Positions 1 to 11,550 are shown, counted from the stretch's first letter. The stretch: DNA of 64,000 nucleotides from Dromiciops gliroides (GCF_019393635.1 NC_057863.1:1118501-1182500), one strand, 5' to 3'. Numbers and translations: made by a program. The notes: generated from the sequence alone by a model not told the origin.

Positions 1-589
1 GAGTTTGGGACAAGTCCCTCTGTGACTACAGTGGGCCCCCCACCCTGCTCCAGTGGCAATTGGGTTGAGTGCTACTTTGGCCACGCTGCATGCCCAGCCT
101 GGTGCCGACAAGAGTGCTGGCCCTGCTCACCCAGGTTCTGCTCTGCAGCCCAACTGTGTGGCCATCTCATTTGTTTGCTAGACAAAAGGGGGGGGGCGGG
201 CAGAGACTTGTCCTTGGTCCTGATGCAGGTGTGCGTCTCTGGGTGGGGGCTCACCTTCATGTCCAGCTCTGTCTGAGCTACCCCACAAAGGGCTGCTGTT
301 GGCACCTGCTAGGCCCAGCCTGGGCGTGGCCCCGTAATGTGCATAGACAGAGCGAACCTGTGTCTGTTCCCTAGTCTTAGGCCTGGGTCCCAGCACCCAT
401 GCCCATTGGGGTGGCGCAGTGGGGGGTAAGGACTGAACACCCAAATGTGTTGGTGTGTCCTGTGTGAGCGTGTGTGCATGTGACACAGGTCATGTGACAG
501 ATGCCCCCTGATTCACCCTGGGGCCACACCCCCTCCTCAGTTTACCTGGTTGTCTGACCAAAGGGCACCCCCCCTCCCCCAACCTCCAG
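1..589. other. NCBP3 intron (left edge)
   Basis: Intronic sequence before the first exon in the window. It is G-rich, with a short GTGTG patch near 465-485. I recognise no repeat or coding segment. Confidence 0.7.
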
Positions 590-718
590 GTAATGTAGTC
601 TGGCTGGATGAGGTGACTGCAACACGGGCCCTGATCAACATGAGCTCTCTGCCCAGCACAGAGAAAGCCAAGGCTCGAGAAGCCAGTGAGGAGAAAGCCC
701 CAGAGAAGATGAGAAAAG
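590..718 (+). CDS. NCBP3: NCBP3 exon: end of RRM-like domain
   Basis: Acceptor at 588-589, donor GT at 719-720. The first codon is split (last two bases here). It encodes NVVWLDEVTATRALINMSSL, then a charged stretch ending EKMRK; phase 1 at its end. Confidence 0.95.
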
Positions 719-3700
719 GTACTGGGGAGGGGGGGGGTGGCCTGAAGCAAGCAGACCCCCAAGGGCGTGGATGGGGGACTCACCTCTTCTCTTTACCCCA
801 ATCTAGACAAACAGGACAGCTCTGACGATGAGACTGAGGAAGGAGAGGTCGAAGATGACACCACAAGTGACCTGGAGGTCAGTCAGGAAGACCTCAGGGC
901 CCCCAGCCACTACCCGGGGTAGGACAGGCCATCCTGGAGCCTTGCTGCACTTTGCAGGCACCAGCCCTAAAACTGAGAAGATCTGTATTAGGGGGCAGCT
1001 AGAGGGCACAGTGGATAAAGCACTGGCCTTGGATTCAGGAGGACCTGAGTTCAAATCCAGCCTCAGACACTTGATACTTACTAGCTGTGTGACCCTAAGC
1101 AAGTCACTTAACCCTCACTGCCCCGCCAAAAAAAAAAAAAGGAAAAAAAACAAGAGAAGATCTGTACTGTCCTTGGTGTGGCTACTCCCTTCACTGATGC
1201 AAATTGCAGCCTTCAGTACCATTTCTTCCTTCCCTGACTGAGGCATCTGGGGAGGGGCATAGAAAGGGCTACTCATGGATGGACCATGTGAGGACATGGG
1301 GTCCACCCACTGGGCTCCAGACTCAGGTGGGGGTGTGGGGACAAGCCAGGAGACAGCACAGTTTTCATTCTGCGTGTGTTTTATGTTCTGAAGTTGGATG
1401 CGCTGTCCCAGGTGGAAGAAGATTCCCTCTTGCGGAATGACCTTCGTCCAGCCAACAAACTGGCCAAAGGGAATAAGCTGTTCATGAGGTTTGCCACAAA
1501 AGGTGGGTCTGGGCTGGGGTGTGGGAGGGGGTGTAGGGGGGGTAAGTGGGGGATGCATGCTATGCTGTGTGGGGGGTGCGTGCTATGCTTTGGGGGGGAT
1601 TGTAGTGGGGTGTCCATCCCTGGCTGGTGGTTACAGGGCCTGGCACCCTGGGGCCTGAGGCTGCCGAGTTTAACAAGGTGAACACGTCTGGCCCATGGGG
1701 TGGAGGGGCCCCGATGCTGGGGCAGGGCTGGGCCTGGAGCCCCCCTGCAGGTGTTACTGAGGCTTGTAGCAAGACCTGTGGCAGGATCTCAGGGCCCACC
1801 GCTAAGGGTCGGCTTGAGAGGCGCCCTGTTGGGGGAGGTTGGGAGCCCCAGGACCCTCCTCCTTTCCCACCACCCTGCCCTGCCCAGATGGAGCCTCTCC
1901 TGCACTGAGCTGGGCCCCCATCCTTCTCGTCTCGCCCAGAGCAGCCTGGGGTGCACAGTCCCGTGAGAATCAGGCTCTTGTCTTTGTAGATGACAAAAAA
2001 GAGCTGGGCGCAGCCCGGAGGAGCCAATACTACATGAAATATGGGAACCCCAACTATGGAGGCATGAAGGGCATCCTCAGCAACTCCTGGTGAGTCCCTG
2101 GGGGCAGCTCTGCCCTGCCCCGCTCAGCCTCTCCCCCCACCTCCCTCCCTACAAGCCCAGACTATCCCCTCCTTCACGTCCGTCAAACGCTGATTAGGTC
2201 CCTCCTGCGGGCCAGGTGCTATGCCAGGGACTGGGGACACAGGCAAAAACAAAAGTCCCCCCCCCCCTCAGAACACGCGGAGGGAAGGGGAGCTGTGCTA
2301 GGAATGGGGCGGGCAGGCTTCCTGTGGGAGATGGTGCTTTGAGAGAATCTGGAGAAGGGAGATGGCGTTTTAGGCCTGGGTGTGGCCCAGAGATGGGAGA
2401 TGGAGTGTCAGAGAGACCCTATATGTAGGACCCTGGGGGAGGTCGGGAGCCCCTCAGGTGTGTTGAGCAGGTGGGGCCTGGCTGAGGGGTGCCTTGGCCT
2501 ATGAGAAATCAGGGGTCTGGACTGGGAAAGGTTCTCCGAGCTGGAGGGATAGGCTCAGTGGTAGGGTTGGAGAGGAGGTCTCAGAGGAGGCTCAGACCCT
2601 ACTGGTGGCCCCAGGCCTGCATGTGACTCTTGGAAGTCAAGGAGATGAGGGAACTTGGGGGTTGGGGTGCCTGGAGGGAGGACCCAGGAAGCCAAGCAGG
2701 TGACCCATGGTTGGAGGGAGCCCCCCAGAAGGGGCCTCAACCCTGATGGGGATCCTTAGTTCAGCCCGAGCCATCTGCCCAGTCAGAAGGATTCCTGGGC
2801 CTGGGGGCAGCACAGTGGTGGTGGTTCCAGGTAGGGGACGGTCCAAATGAGGATGTAGCCCATGACCTTGGCCCACTTGACCACCGGGCTTGGGTCATTG
2901 AGGAGAGGTGACCCAGAAACTGTCCTCTGCTTGGGGCTGTCTCCCACCCAAACCAGGGACCCCCAAATGCTCTGAATGCCCGCTCACAGATCTTGACCTG
3001 CACATTCAGCAAAGTCCATGGGTTGTACAGCTGAAGTATAGTGTCTGTGCGCAGGGGGTGGGGAGTGGAAGGGGTCCCCTGGAGAGAGAGGAGGGTGATG
3101 GTTGAGAGCATTTGTCCTGACAATGGCACAGGAAAAGAAGATACCATTCCCGCCGCATCCAGAGGGATGTGATCAGGAAGCGGACGCTGATTGGGGATGA
3201 CGTGGGCCTGACCTTGACCCCCCCTTACAAACACCGGCACGCAGGTATAGCGGGTCCCCCGTGGGTGCCTTAGCGCTGCTCGGTGACATTTCCCCTCCCC
3301 ACTTTCCCCGGGCTGTGTGTGCTAGGCACCTGCCTCAGCCAAGCTCACAGTGTGGGGGGCAGGAGGGGAGGTGCCCTTCAGGTCCTTAAGGAGCTAGCCA
3401 GGGCAGATGGGGGGCTTGGTCAAAGGAGCTTGTCTTCAGGCATTTGAAGGGCTGCCTGCCTTGTGGAGGGCTGGGCTCACCAGAGCAGCATGAGCTGTCT
3501 TAACAGGTGATGAGTTCCCCATCACAGCAGAGTTCCCTCTGGCTCTTGAGATGGGTAGGAAAATGTGTGCTGTTTGAAAGACCAGGGCAGACGGAAGGTG
3601 TTAGGTGGAGCCCCTTGGGGGGCATGGGGTGATGTTGGCCCTCAGCCTAGCTTCGATGGCAGGAGATGCATTTGCTCCTCGGCTTCTCTTGTGAGACCCT

Positions 3701-4579
3701 CACTTCAGGAGGTGCTCAGCACCATGCACCGGTGATCTCATTCATGATCCACGGTCACACCTGCCTCTTGGTTACACATCTGTGCCCAGGGAGAGACCAG
3801 AGGTGTGCACAGACACACCCAAACTGAACAGTTGGAGAAGCGCCCTTTTGACTATGCATCTCTTTTAGTGCCATAGCACGTGAGCTGGTGCCATGGATGG
3901 AGTGGTGCCCGTTTCTGCCATCTGGATGCTTTGCAAAGCACTTTGTTCATGACACTCCAGTGAGGGAAGCCCAGGAAGAAGATGAAATGGAGAGCCTTTG
4001 ACAGGATTCGAATTCAGATTCCCCCACACATTCTTGTTGCTGAGTGACTCAGACTACCTTGGATTCCTTGCCTTTCTCTTCCCACCAGGGAGTGTCCAGG
4101 AGGGAAAGGCAAGCGGGAAGGACACTGAAGGACCTACCTTTTCGGGTCTTGCCTCACTCCCTTGATTGAATTTTTCCAGGTCTGGTGAATGTTCCAGAGG
4201 AGCCTATTGAGGAGGAAGAGGAGGAGGAGGAAGAGGAAGAAGAAGACCAGGACATGGATGAAGATGACAGGATTGTGGTGGAATACCGGGATGAACTGCA
4301 GGCCTTCAAGCAGGCGCGTGAGCGAAGCACCTCCCGTCGGACCAGCGCCAGTGGCTCGGGATCGGATTCGGATGAGATGGACTACGACCTGGAACTGAAG
4401 ATGATTTCCACACCCTCGCCAAAGAAGAGCTTGAAGATGACCATGTACGCCGATGAGGTGGAGTCGCAGTTGAGAAGCATCCGGTAAGGTGGACAAGCCT
4501 GTGCCACCAGGGCCCTGGAGACTTGGCATGTGCCTCTTCTCCCCCCAACCCCCAGGCAGGTGTGGCACAGATGCACGTG

Positions 4580-4611
<32 letters not shown>

Positions 4612-7208
4612 GCTTGAGTGGGCAGAGTCCAGTCCTTTCTCTGAGCTAGCCAGCCTGAAGGGGTTGGGGGGAGGGAGGTGGAGGCTGTGCGGTCAGGTAT
4701 AACTCTGCTTGTGCATGACCCACTGTCCCCATGGGGGGAGTCGAGGAGGAGTCACCTCTGCAACAAGAGCACAGAGCAGAGCCCAGGCCCAGACCCAGGC
4801 TCCAGCCAGGAAGCGACAGCTGAGGGAGGGTCAGTCCCAGCCCGACTCAGAGACATGTTGGAAGTTAGTCTTGACTGCTGGTGACCCACCACCTTCAGTG
4901 AAGGCTTGAGTTGAGGGTAGTAAGTGACTCAGGCCTTACAAAGTGCCTGACCTTCGTAATGTCACATGAGCCTTGGGATGAGCCTAGAAGAAAGGAAGGG
5001 TGAGCTCGGATAGCCCCGTTTTATAGATGAGGAAACAGGCAAGAGGCGAGGCTGGGCCTCCCTTCCCGCCCCCAACCTGCCTCCTTTCTTGTTGGGTTGC
5101 AGAGGAAACTCCTGTGAGCACCTGCCCATGGCTCTTACCTGGGAGCCTCTTAGTCCCAGAGGATGCCTCCTGGGGGCATCGAGCATGTCCTTTTCATGAC
5201 CCCTCACAACCCCCGCTGCCACCCCTGCCCCCCATTGCTGTTCTCTCCAAACACGGGGAGGAAAGTACAGACTGCACAGCTCCGAGCCCAGCCTGGGGAA
5301 CAAAGCCACCAGCACTCTCGCTGCGGCGTTGCCTCACACGGGCCAAAGGCCATGGGCCGCCCAGCCCCCGTGGCCTTGGCGGAGAAAAGGAACTAAAGCG
5401 ATCCGTGCCATTTGGCCTGCATGCTCGGCCTGCAGCCATGGAGTAGATGGGGAGCCTCTGGGATCGTCCAGCATCCCTAGATAAGAACCGCGTGTGGTTA
5501 CCGCTTTTGTGCAGGAACTCCATGAGGGCCGACAGCGTGGCCACCAGCAATGTCAAAAACCGCATTGGGAACAAAGGGTCATCCGACAAGGTCGCCGATG
5601 TGCGGCTCCTGCTCGAGGAGAAGCGGCAAAACACAGCGCAGAGGCCGCCGGCGAGCAGCATCAAGTCTGGTACGCTGCAGGGTGCTGAAGATGTCTGTTG
5701 GGGAGGGGGAGAGGGAGAAAGAGACAGAGGGTAGGAGAGGGAGAGACAGGAGAGGAGGGAGAAAGGAGGGGAAAGGGCACAGAGTAAGGAGGGGCAGAGA
5801 GAGGGAGGGAGGAAGGGAGATGGGAGAGGGACAGAGGAAAGAGACACGCCCGCCCACACACACAGTCCAGCTTCTGGAAAAGCATCAGGAACCCCTCATC
5901 TTCCCTGTGGGAGCCCCCCAGGCCTGTCTCCCCCACTCTTGCTGAGCGTTCCCCATCAGGGCCCCAGGTTGACTCCCCGTGGAAGGAAGATGATTCTTGC
6001 AGACTGGGCATAGGGGGGCGTCCCACCTCCCCTAAGTGAGCCCACTGTAGCAGTAGCAGCCTTTGTGAGAGAGTGCCAACTTGGTCCCTGGGTCCTTTTC
6101 CTCCTTGTTCCCAGATGTCCGCCAGAGATTAGGAAAGAGACCACATTCTCCAGAAGTCAAGATCCCGAGCGGCACCTTCGCCCCCCGGAGAGAGCCGATG
6201 TCCGACGTACACAGTCGGCTGGGCATCCCCAGGCAAGATGTCAAGGGCCTCTATTCTGACACCCGGGAGAAGAAATCAGGTGGGTCCCAGGGAGGTGGGG
6301 AGAAAGGATGCCAGCCAGCATTGATTAGGCACACCCTGTCAGGGTAGCCCAGGGCCTCCCATGCATCCCTTCTCACTCAGCCAGCCTGAAGCTGGCAGGG
6401 GTGACTGTGAGGCTCACACGCACTCCTGCCCTGGGTGGGGCCCCACCTGCTTCAGGATCAAACACAGATGCTGCCCGGCCCCCTCCATGACGCTGCTGTC
6501 CAGCCAGGATGGCCACAGTGTCCCTCCTAAGGGCCTCCCTTTAGAGAGGACTCGGAGCCCAGCACGTTTCCAGCCTCTTTGGGCGTTATCATCCCCCATT
6601 AGATCAGGGCTGCTTTTTTCCTATTTATGTCATCAGCACTTTGCACAGTGTTTAGCTCATGGTAGGTGCTTAATCAATGTTGTTCAGAGTGCGGTATTCA
6701 TCTCCCACCTCCATGTTCTTGTACTCTGTTGTTGTTCAGTCATGTTTATGTTTTGTGTGTGCGCGGTTGTACACATGTGCACACACGCACCCTGCAGTCT
6801 CCCACTATGGATTGTAAGCTTGTGGAGGGCAGGGCACAGGACAGGGTTATTTGCTCATCTCTTCACTGAGGGACTGGCGCTGAGTGGGTCTCTTTCTACC
6901 ATGTCGGGCCCCCTAGAAAGGGAAGGGGTGAGGCCTTTGTTACTCAGTGACTGCTCCCTCCCCCAACAGGCAGCTTATGGACTCGCTTGGGATCTGCGGC
7001 AAAGGCCAAAGAGAAGGGGGCTGAGAAGGTGGACCCCACAGTGGTGGCAGCCCCTGAGGAGGAGGACTCGGAGCTCCAGCGGGCGTGGGGTGCTCTGATC
7101 AAGGAGAAAGAGCAGTCGCACCAGAAGAAGAGCCGGTTAGAGCGTCTACCGTCGCTACAGATTGAAATCAGTCGGCAAAGCAGCTCTGACTCGGACACGG
7201 AGTCCTGA
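590..7208 (+). CDS. NCBP3: NCBP3, nuclear cap-binding subunit 3 (3' part, nine coding exons)
   Basis: NCBP3 binds the mRNA 5' cap region, associates with NCBP1 and TREX/EJC components in the nucleus and supports mRNA export; that is family knowledge. Coding exons seen: 590-718, 807-877, 1394-1502, 1990-2089, 3132-3244, 4180-4483, 5515-5669, 6115-6279 and 6970-7208. All have AG/GT borders and compatible phases, giving 461 codons and a TGA at 7206-7208. The first exon enters at the end of the RRM-like domain (NVVWLDEVTATRALINMSSL). Next come an acidic segment, SQYYMKYGNPNYGG, a long Glu run (exon 4180-4483), DYDLELKMISTPSPKK, and a basic/serine tail ending SSSDSDTES. Human NCBP3 is 620 residues, so roughly the first 160 are outside the window. 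It lies head-to-tail with ITGAE, as in human. Confidence 0.96.
807..877 (+). CDS. NCBP3: NCBP3 exon: acidic linker
   Basis: Acceptor AG at 805-806, donor GT at 878. It encodes KQDSSDDETEEGEVEDD followed by TTSDLE, matching the acidic linker of NCBP3 orthologues. Confidence 0.93.
988..1153 (+). mobile_element. CORE-SINE (WSINE/MAR1 type), NCBP3 intron
   Basis: The copy is nearly complete: GGGGGCAGCTAG head, GAGTTCAAATCC box, CORE region and A-rich tail. A 13-base target-site duplication GAGAAGATCTGTA sits at 975-987 and again at 1154-1166. Confidence 0.93.
1394..1502 (+). CDS. NCBP3: NCBP3 exon: SQVEEDSLLRNDLRPANK block
   Basis: Acceptor AG at 1392-1393, donor GT at 1503. It encodes LDALSQVEEDSLLRND, then LRPANKLAKGNKLFMRFATK, a highly conserved NCBP3 segment. 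Confidence 0.96.
1990..2089 (+). CDS. NCBP3: NCBP3 exon: SQYYMKYGNPNYGG block
   Basis: Acceptor AG at 1988-1989, donor GT at 2090. It encodes DDKKELGAARRSQYYMKYG and then NPNYGGMKGILSNSW, with the Trp codon split across the intron. Confidence 0.97.
2090..3131. other. NCBP3 intron
   Basis: GC-rich intron. 2195-2270 resembles the reversed 3' end of L2 (GGCCAGGTGCTATGCCAGG and following). The rest shows no recognisable element. Confidence 0.6.
3132..3244 (+). CDS. NCBP3: NCBP3 exon: basic segment
   Basis: Acceptor AG at 3130-3131, donor GT at 3245. It encodes KRRYHSRRIQRDVIRKRT, then LIGDDVGLTLTPPYKHRHA. The TLTPPY stretch is longer than the human SY at the same place, apparently an in-frame expansion. 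Confidence 0.95.
3245..4179. other. NCBP3 intron with decayed MIR
   Basis: About 3890-4040 (GCTTTGCAAAGCACTTTGTT, then GGATTCGAATTCAGATT) looks like an old MIR copy. Nothing else is recognisable. Confidence 0.5.
4180..4483 (+). CDS. NCBP3: NCBP3 exon: polyglutamate tract and SPKK segment
   Basis: Acceptor AG at 4178-4179, donor GT at 4484. It encodes GLVNVPEEPI, then a run of about a dozen Glu (GAG/GAA mixed), DQDMDEDDRIVVEYRDEL, a Ser/Arg-rich stretch, and DYDLELKMISTPSPKK to QLRSIR. It is the largest exon of the gene seen here. Confidence 0.97.
4576..4611. repeat. (CG/CA)n microsatellite
   Basis: A short CGCG stretch runs into about 13 CA units, in the NCBP3 intron. Confidence 0.95.
4930..5050 (+). 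mobile_element. MIR fragment
   Basis: MIR-like text: ACAAAGTGCCTGACC, then CCCGTTTTATAGATGAGGAA. It is diverged and has no duplication left. Confidence 0.6.
5515..5669 (+). CDS. NCBP3: NCBP3 exon: NSMRADSV block
   Basis: Acceptor AG at 5513-5514, donor GT at 5670. It encodes NSMRADSVATSNVKNRIGNK, then a basic region with DVRLLLEEKRQN. Confidence 0.95.
5697..5850. repeat. Purine-rich (GGGAGA)n low-complexity tract
   Basis: About 150 bases of irregular GGGA/GAGA/GACA on the plus strand, inside the NCBP3 intron following exon 5515-5669. Confidence 0.9.
6115..6279 (+). CDS. NCBP3: NCBP3 exon: QRLGKRPHSPE block
   Basis: Acceptor AG at 6113-6114, donor GT at 6280. It encodes DVRQRLGKRPHSPEVK and ends in DVKGLYSDTREKKSG, as in orthologues. 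Confidence 0.96.
6280..6969. other. NCBP3 last intron
   Basis: 6640-6685 carries an L2 3'-end signature (TCATGGTAGGTGCTTAATC). A GTGTGTGCGCGG patch lies near 6754. Otherwise it is unremarkable. Confidence 0.55.
6970..7208 (+). CDS. NCBP3: NCBP3 terminal coding exon
   Basis: Acceptor AG at 6968-6969. It encodes SLWTRLGSAAKAKEKGAEK, then SELQRAWGALIKEKEQ and LPSLQIEISRQSSSDSDT, stopping at TGA 7206-7208. Confidence 0.97.
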
Positions 7209-7740
7209 GGCCGGACGCAGCGGGCCAGGTAGGATGGCCTTGTCCCCCGGCACTCGCCCGGCTTGGTCCAGAGAGCGGTGGACTGACCCTCCCTCTTGCC
7301 TCGGCCTTGACCTTCAGCCTCTGAGAGCCCAAGGGAGTGCGGGGGCTTCTGGGTCACCAGCGCCTGCCAGGAAGGAGGACTCCCCTTTGAGCCCTGCCCG
7401 GGCCGGCCCTGACCTCTGGGGCACCTGCGCTGCCCAAGGAAGTCTGAGGCGAAGCGGTGTCGGGGGGCGTCCGTCTGTGGGTCGGCACTCTGGCTGCCCG
7501 CCAGCTTCACCTGAAGACCAGCACTGCCAGTGCTGGGGGGCACAGAACACGGCCTGTGACTGGGGGGGGATTTTTGTGGGGGGAGGTCAGTGTTGGACAC
7601 TTGTTCAGTCTATTATGTTTTAAAACTATTAATGATTTCAAAGCTTAATTTTTATATGTGAACATTTTTCCTGTTGACTCCAGTGAAAGCTCCAGTGGTG
7701 TCTCCATATGTGCTGTTAAATATATATTCTCTAATTTGGG
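7209..7740 (+). other. NCBP3: NCBP3 3' UTR (approximate)
   Basis: This non-coding stretch follows the stop and becomes AT-rich after 7610. No canonical AATAAA is visible; the best hexamer I see is AATATA near 7719-7724. The right-hand limit is an inference. Confidence 0.5.
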
Positions 7741-8928
7741 AAGAGCAGGAAGAAAGGCCTCCTGTCCTTGGGGGGGAGGAAGCAGGGGAGTGAGCGCACG
7801 CCACGCTTGCCCCCATGTCTGGGCAGAAGCGGGAGTGGCCTCAGCTCTTGCTCTGGTTCCATGCACTGACCCTTCCCTCCTCACGATTCCCTTTTCTTCC
7901 TTCCACTTGAGGGCAGTAGTGGTCACTGACCACCACCGTGAGGCCAGGGAGGTTCCTGGATCCACAGGAAAGGAGTGAAGTGCCTACTGTGTGCCAAGCA
8001 CCGGGGTGCAGATAAGGACAGTGCCTGCCCCCAAGGTGCTTACAGTCTAACGAGAGAACAGAGAAGCTGGAAATCTGGGGGAGGGGAGTGATCATGGAAG
8101 GTGGGGGCCTCGACACACAGTTTCTGGGAGATATTTGGTACCTCTCCTTCCAGCCCTCCAACAGGGGCGGGGCTTCAGGGACTGGGTGAGCAGAGAGGAA
8201 GACCCGCATTCAAATGCCCTGGGCAAGTCACTGGAATGGGGGTGATAGCGCCTCCCCCAAGTCTATTGTGAGGGTGGCCATGAGGCTTCCGCAAGGCGAT
8301 GGACTCTGAGGCCGCTTGCTCTATGGGGGGGGGCTGAAAGGGGAGATGAGGTTATACTGGAAGACAGCCTTGGCGTGGCCACGGCCTTGGCCAAAGGAGA
8401 GAAGGCGGAGGGAGCTGGGTGGGGGTGTTGCCCACGGGTGGGGTGTTTCTCAGTGTCCTTGTTGAAGTTCTGGGAGTCAGAATGAGGGTCACCCGGGTGA
8501 GGGAGCACTGCTCTGCCAGAATCCCACCAGGAAGAGCCCAGAGACGGCCCACCCTGACTAGACCTCAGCATTCAAGGCCCTCCAGGCGGCCGCACTCAGT
8601 GCGGCTTGTCTACCCACACTTGGCTGGCACACACACCTTCTCCTTAACCTTCATCCCCAGCCTCAGCCACTTAGGCTGGGCTTCTCTCATCTTCCACTTC
8701 AGTACCCTTGTGTCCACCTGCTACAGTCGGTCAGTGAGCTTCCTGTACAGCCACGTCCTCACAGGGCATCTCCCTCCAAATGAAGGATTTGTCCTTCATT
8801 TTGGGGTGCTTCCCTCCACTTGGTTCTATCTCCCCTTCAGAACATTCAGGCCTATGTATCCTTCCCCTGAACCCCATGAAATCCACTTACCCCAAATCTG
8901 CCTTTACTCTTGCCCTAGCAAGAACTCT
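7741..8928. other. Intergenic, NCBP3 to ITGAE, first part
   Basis: 7975-8065 is a reversed L2 3' end (GTGCCTACTGTGTGCCAAGC and following). 8165-8290 resembles a decayed MIR. I see no gene. Confidence 0.5.
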
Positions 8929-8936
8929 GATGTAAT

Positions 8937-9066
8937 TTGGGGGGGAGGGTGCAGGGCAATGAGTGACTTGTCCGAGGTCACACAGCTAGTAAGGGTCAAG
9001 TGTCTGAGGCCAGATTTGAACTCAGGTCCTCCTGCATCCAGGGCCAGTGCCACCTAGCTGCCCCCC
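8937..9066 (-). mobile_element. CORE-SINE (WSINE/MAR1 type)
   Basis: Reverse-orientation copy ending CCACCTAGCTGCCCCCC. The duplication GATGTAAT lies at 8929-8936 and 9067-9074. Confidence 0.92.
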
Positions 9067-9074
9067 GATGTAAT

Positions 9075-9735
9075 CTTTTAAAAAATATTTTATTTTCGCC
9101 AAATTGCATGTAAAAAAATTATTTTAACATTTATTGGGTTGTTTTTTTTTTTAATTTTTGAGGTCCAAATTCTATCCATCCCTCCCTCTCCCTGAAACGG
9201 AAAGCAATCTGATACAGGTTATACATGTGCAGTCATGTACAAAACATGACTTCCATTTTGTGGAAGAAAACTCAAACTAAAATGAAAGTGAAAAACAGTC
9301 GGCTGCTGACTGCACTTAGAGGCCAGCAGCTCTCTCTGGAGGTGGCTAGTGTGCTTTATCAATAGCCGTTCGGGATTGTCTTGGATCATTGTATTGTTGA
9401 GAGCAGTTAAGTCATTCCCAGTTCTTCATCCAACAATATGGCTGTCTCTGTGCACAACGTTCTCCTGGTTCTGCTCACTTCACTGGACATCAGTTCATAC
9501 AAGTCTTTGCAGGCCTTTCTGAAATCCTCCTGCTGATCACTTCTTACAGCACAAGAATATTCCATCACCATCACATGCCACAGCTTGTTCAGCCATTCCC
9601 CAATGATGGGCATCCCTTTGATTTCCAGTTCTCAGCCACCACAAAAAGAGCTGCTACAAATATTTTGTACAAGTAGGGCTTTTTCTCCTTTGGTGATCTC
9701 TGGGATACAGACCAAGCAGTAGTATTGCTGGACCG
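9075..9735 (-). mobile_element. L1 3' end (5'-truncated)
   Basis: Read on the minus strand this holds the C-terminus of L1 ORF2 (WKSKGCPSLGNG region, [16 protein letters not shown], then KDLYELMSSEVSRT) followed by L1 3' UTR. The same text recurs at 25.1-25.5, 25.5-26.3 and 28.2-28.5 kb. ORF2 is open only in pieces. Confidence 0.85.
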
Positions 9736-9739
9736 AAGG

Positions 9740-10520
9740 AGAAGGTGCCCACGCTCACCCTCAGTTCTCTCCCTGCACTGGCCCCTCTCCTCGCATCTTG
9801 GGCCCTTGCTGAGCACTGGTTCCACTCCGTACTGTCCTCCTCCCTTGACCCTTCTCTCCATCCCCACCAACTATCCTGGAGATCTCATTTGCCCTCTGAC
9901 TAAACTCCACTAGGCCCCTTCACTGTCTCTCCTCTCCCTCTCAGATAACCAAGCCCTTCTGACCTGATCGTCCCACCAGAAGTGCTCTCTCCGAAGTTAC
10001 TAATGACTTCTCAGTCTTCACGCTCCTTGGCGCCTCTGCAGTGCTGGACACAACTGGTCACTCTCCCTCTCTCCCTGTCCTCCCTCTCCTTCACTGGCTC
10101 CTCCTCCAGACCACACCCTGTCACCTCAGGTGTCCCCCGGGCTCTGCTCCTACAAGACCACTGGGTGATCTCACCCGATCTGTGCTGGTGACTCAGATCT
10201 CCCTCTTCTGCCCTCCAGCCTCACACAAGTGCCTTCCACACGTCCTGAGGTGGACGTCCAGTAGACAATGGGAAACTCATCCTCCCAGCCCCCCAGGAGT
10301 CCTCCTGGACTCCTCTATCCCTGCCCAGATCCCTGTGAGCTCATCTCTCTCAAGCATGCTGCCTGGCTCTAGTGCAAGTCCTCATTTCCTCACCCCTGGA
10401 CTGTGTGAAGATAGTTCGGGGGCTCTGCCCTCCTCCTATCTCTCACCTCTCCAGTCCATGCTGCAGCCACCAGAGGGATTTTCCTGCACCCCCTCTGCCT
10501 TCTGCTTAGAGCCCCTTAAC
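9740..10520 (+). mobile_element. L2 LINE fragment
   Basis: Old, diverged L2-like sequence. Landmarks are ACTAATGACTTCTCAGTC, CTGGACACAACTGGTCACTC, GGTGTCCCCCGGGCTCTG and CTGGACTCCTCTATCCC, all in L2 order. Frames are broken. Confidence 0.65.
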
Positions 10521-11141
10521 TATGGACCTAGTTATGTTAAGCAGAAACACAGGCAGATCCAAAGATGACACATCTCAAGCAAACCACATCTCTTATCTGA
10601 TCAATCTGTTCTCGTTTCCATGTTCTTTTGATTGTTTACAGATACATGGGGGGGGGGGGCCGCTTCCTTTTCTGAATTCAAGGAATTGTACCTGTTCACT
10701 CCCCAACCTTTCAACTTGGAAAGTTCCTCATCTCTCCTCCAATTAGAAATCAGATTGCCTAAAACCGTATTGTTTCCTTTTAATTAATTGGCCTTAGTTG
10801 AGTAATTGTTATTCATGTGTAAAGGTAGCTATCTCCCCATCTTTGGGGTGCAGGCCTAAGCTAAGGAGGCCTGGCCCCAGTTTGTTGGGCAGTTGGCACG
10901 CTCTGCTCATACATCACTATGCTTGGAAGACAGAACCTTTGCTTGCTCAATCATTTCATCTTTCCCCAGCCGCAGAGACCAGGGGACACGATCTACCAGG
11001 CAGTAACATAGAAGCTGTTTAGAAGAGGGAACTTACACTGGGTACCTTAGCAGCTTTAATTCCCTGAGGAATATAGGGGACTGAAGCCCAAGAGCTGTGA
11101 GTCAAAGTCGGAAAGTCTAGCATAGCCAACACAGGAGGATA
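10521..11141. other. Intergenic, unclassified
   Basis: About 620 bases with AT-rich patches and a G12 run near 10650-10661. It may be an old repeat, but I cannot name a family. No coding evidence. Confidence 0.4.
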
Positions 11142-11155
11142 AAAACAGGAGAGCA

Positions 11156-11297
11156 GGGGCAGCTAGGTGGCTCAGTGGATAGAGCACAGGCCCTGGAGTC
11201 AGGAGGACCTGAGTTCAAATCCAGCCTCAGACACTTAACACTTACTAGCTGTGTGATCTTGGGCAAGTCACTTAACCCCAATTGCCTCACAAAAAAG
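11156..11297 (+). mobile_element. CORE-SINE (WSINE/MAR1 type)
   Basis: Near-complete copy with a perfect 14-base duplication AAAACAGGAGAGCA at 11142-11155 and 11298-11311. Confidence 0.95.
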
Positions 11298-11385
11298 AAA
11301 ACAGGAGAGCAAAGGAGAGAAATCCTTGTTAGAAAAGGGTGCAAGAAATGAAAATCAATTTAGGGGTTTTAAGAATTTATCAAGT

Positions 11386-11535
11386 CGAGCAGCTAGGTGG
11401 CACAATGGATAAAGCACTGGCCTTGGATTCAGGAGGACCTGAGTTCAAATCCAGCCTCAAGACACTTGACATTGAACTAGCTGTGTGACCCTGGGCAAGT
11501 CACTTAACCCTCATTGCCCTGCAAAAAAAAAAAAA
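11386..11535 (+). mobile_element. CORE-SINE (WSINE/MAR1 type)
   Basis: Near-complete copy with a perfect 15-base duplication AAGAATTTATCAAGT at 11371-11385 and 11536-11550. It sits only 90 bases from the previous SINE, in the same orientation. Confidence 0.95.
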
Positions 11536-11550
11536 AAGAATTTATCAAGT

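Noticed and set aside
10521-11141. Possible further LTR or DNA transposon
   Set aside because: No terminal repeats, duplications or family landmarks that I could confirm.
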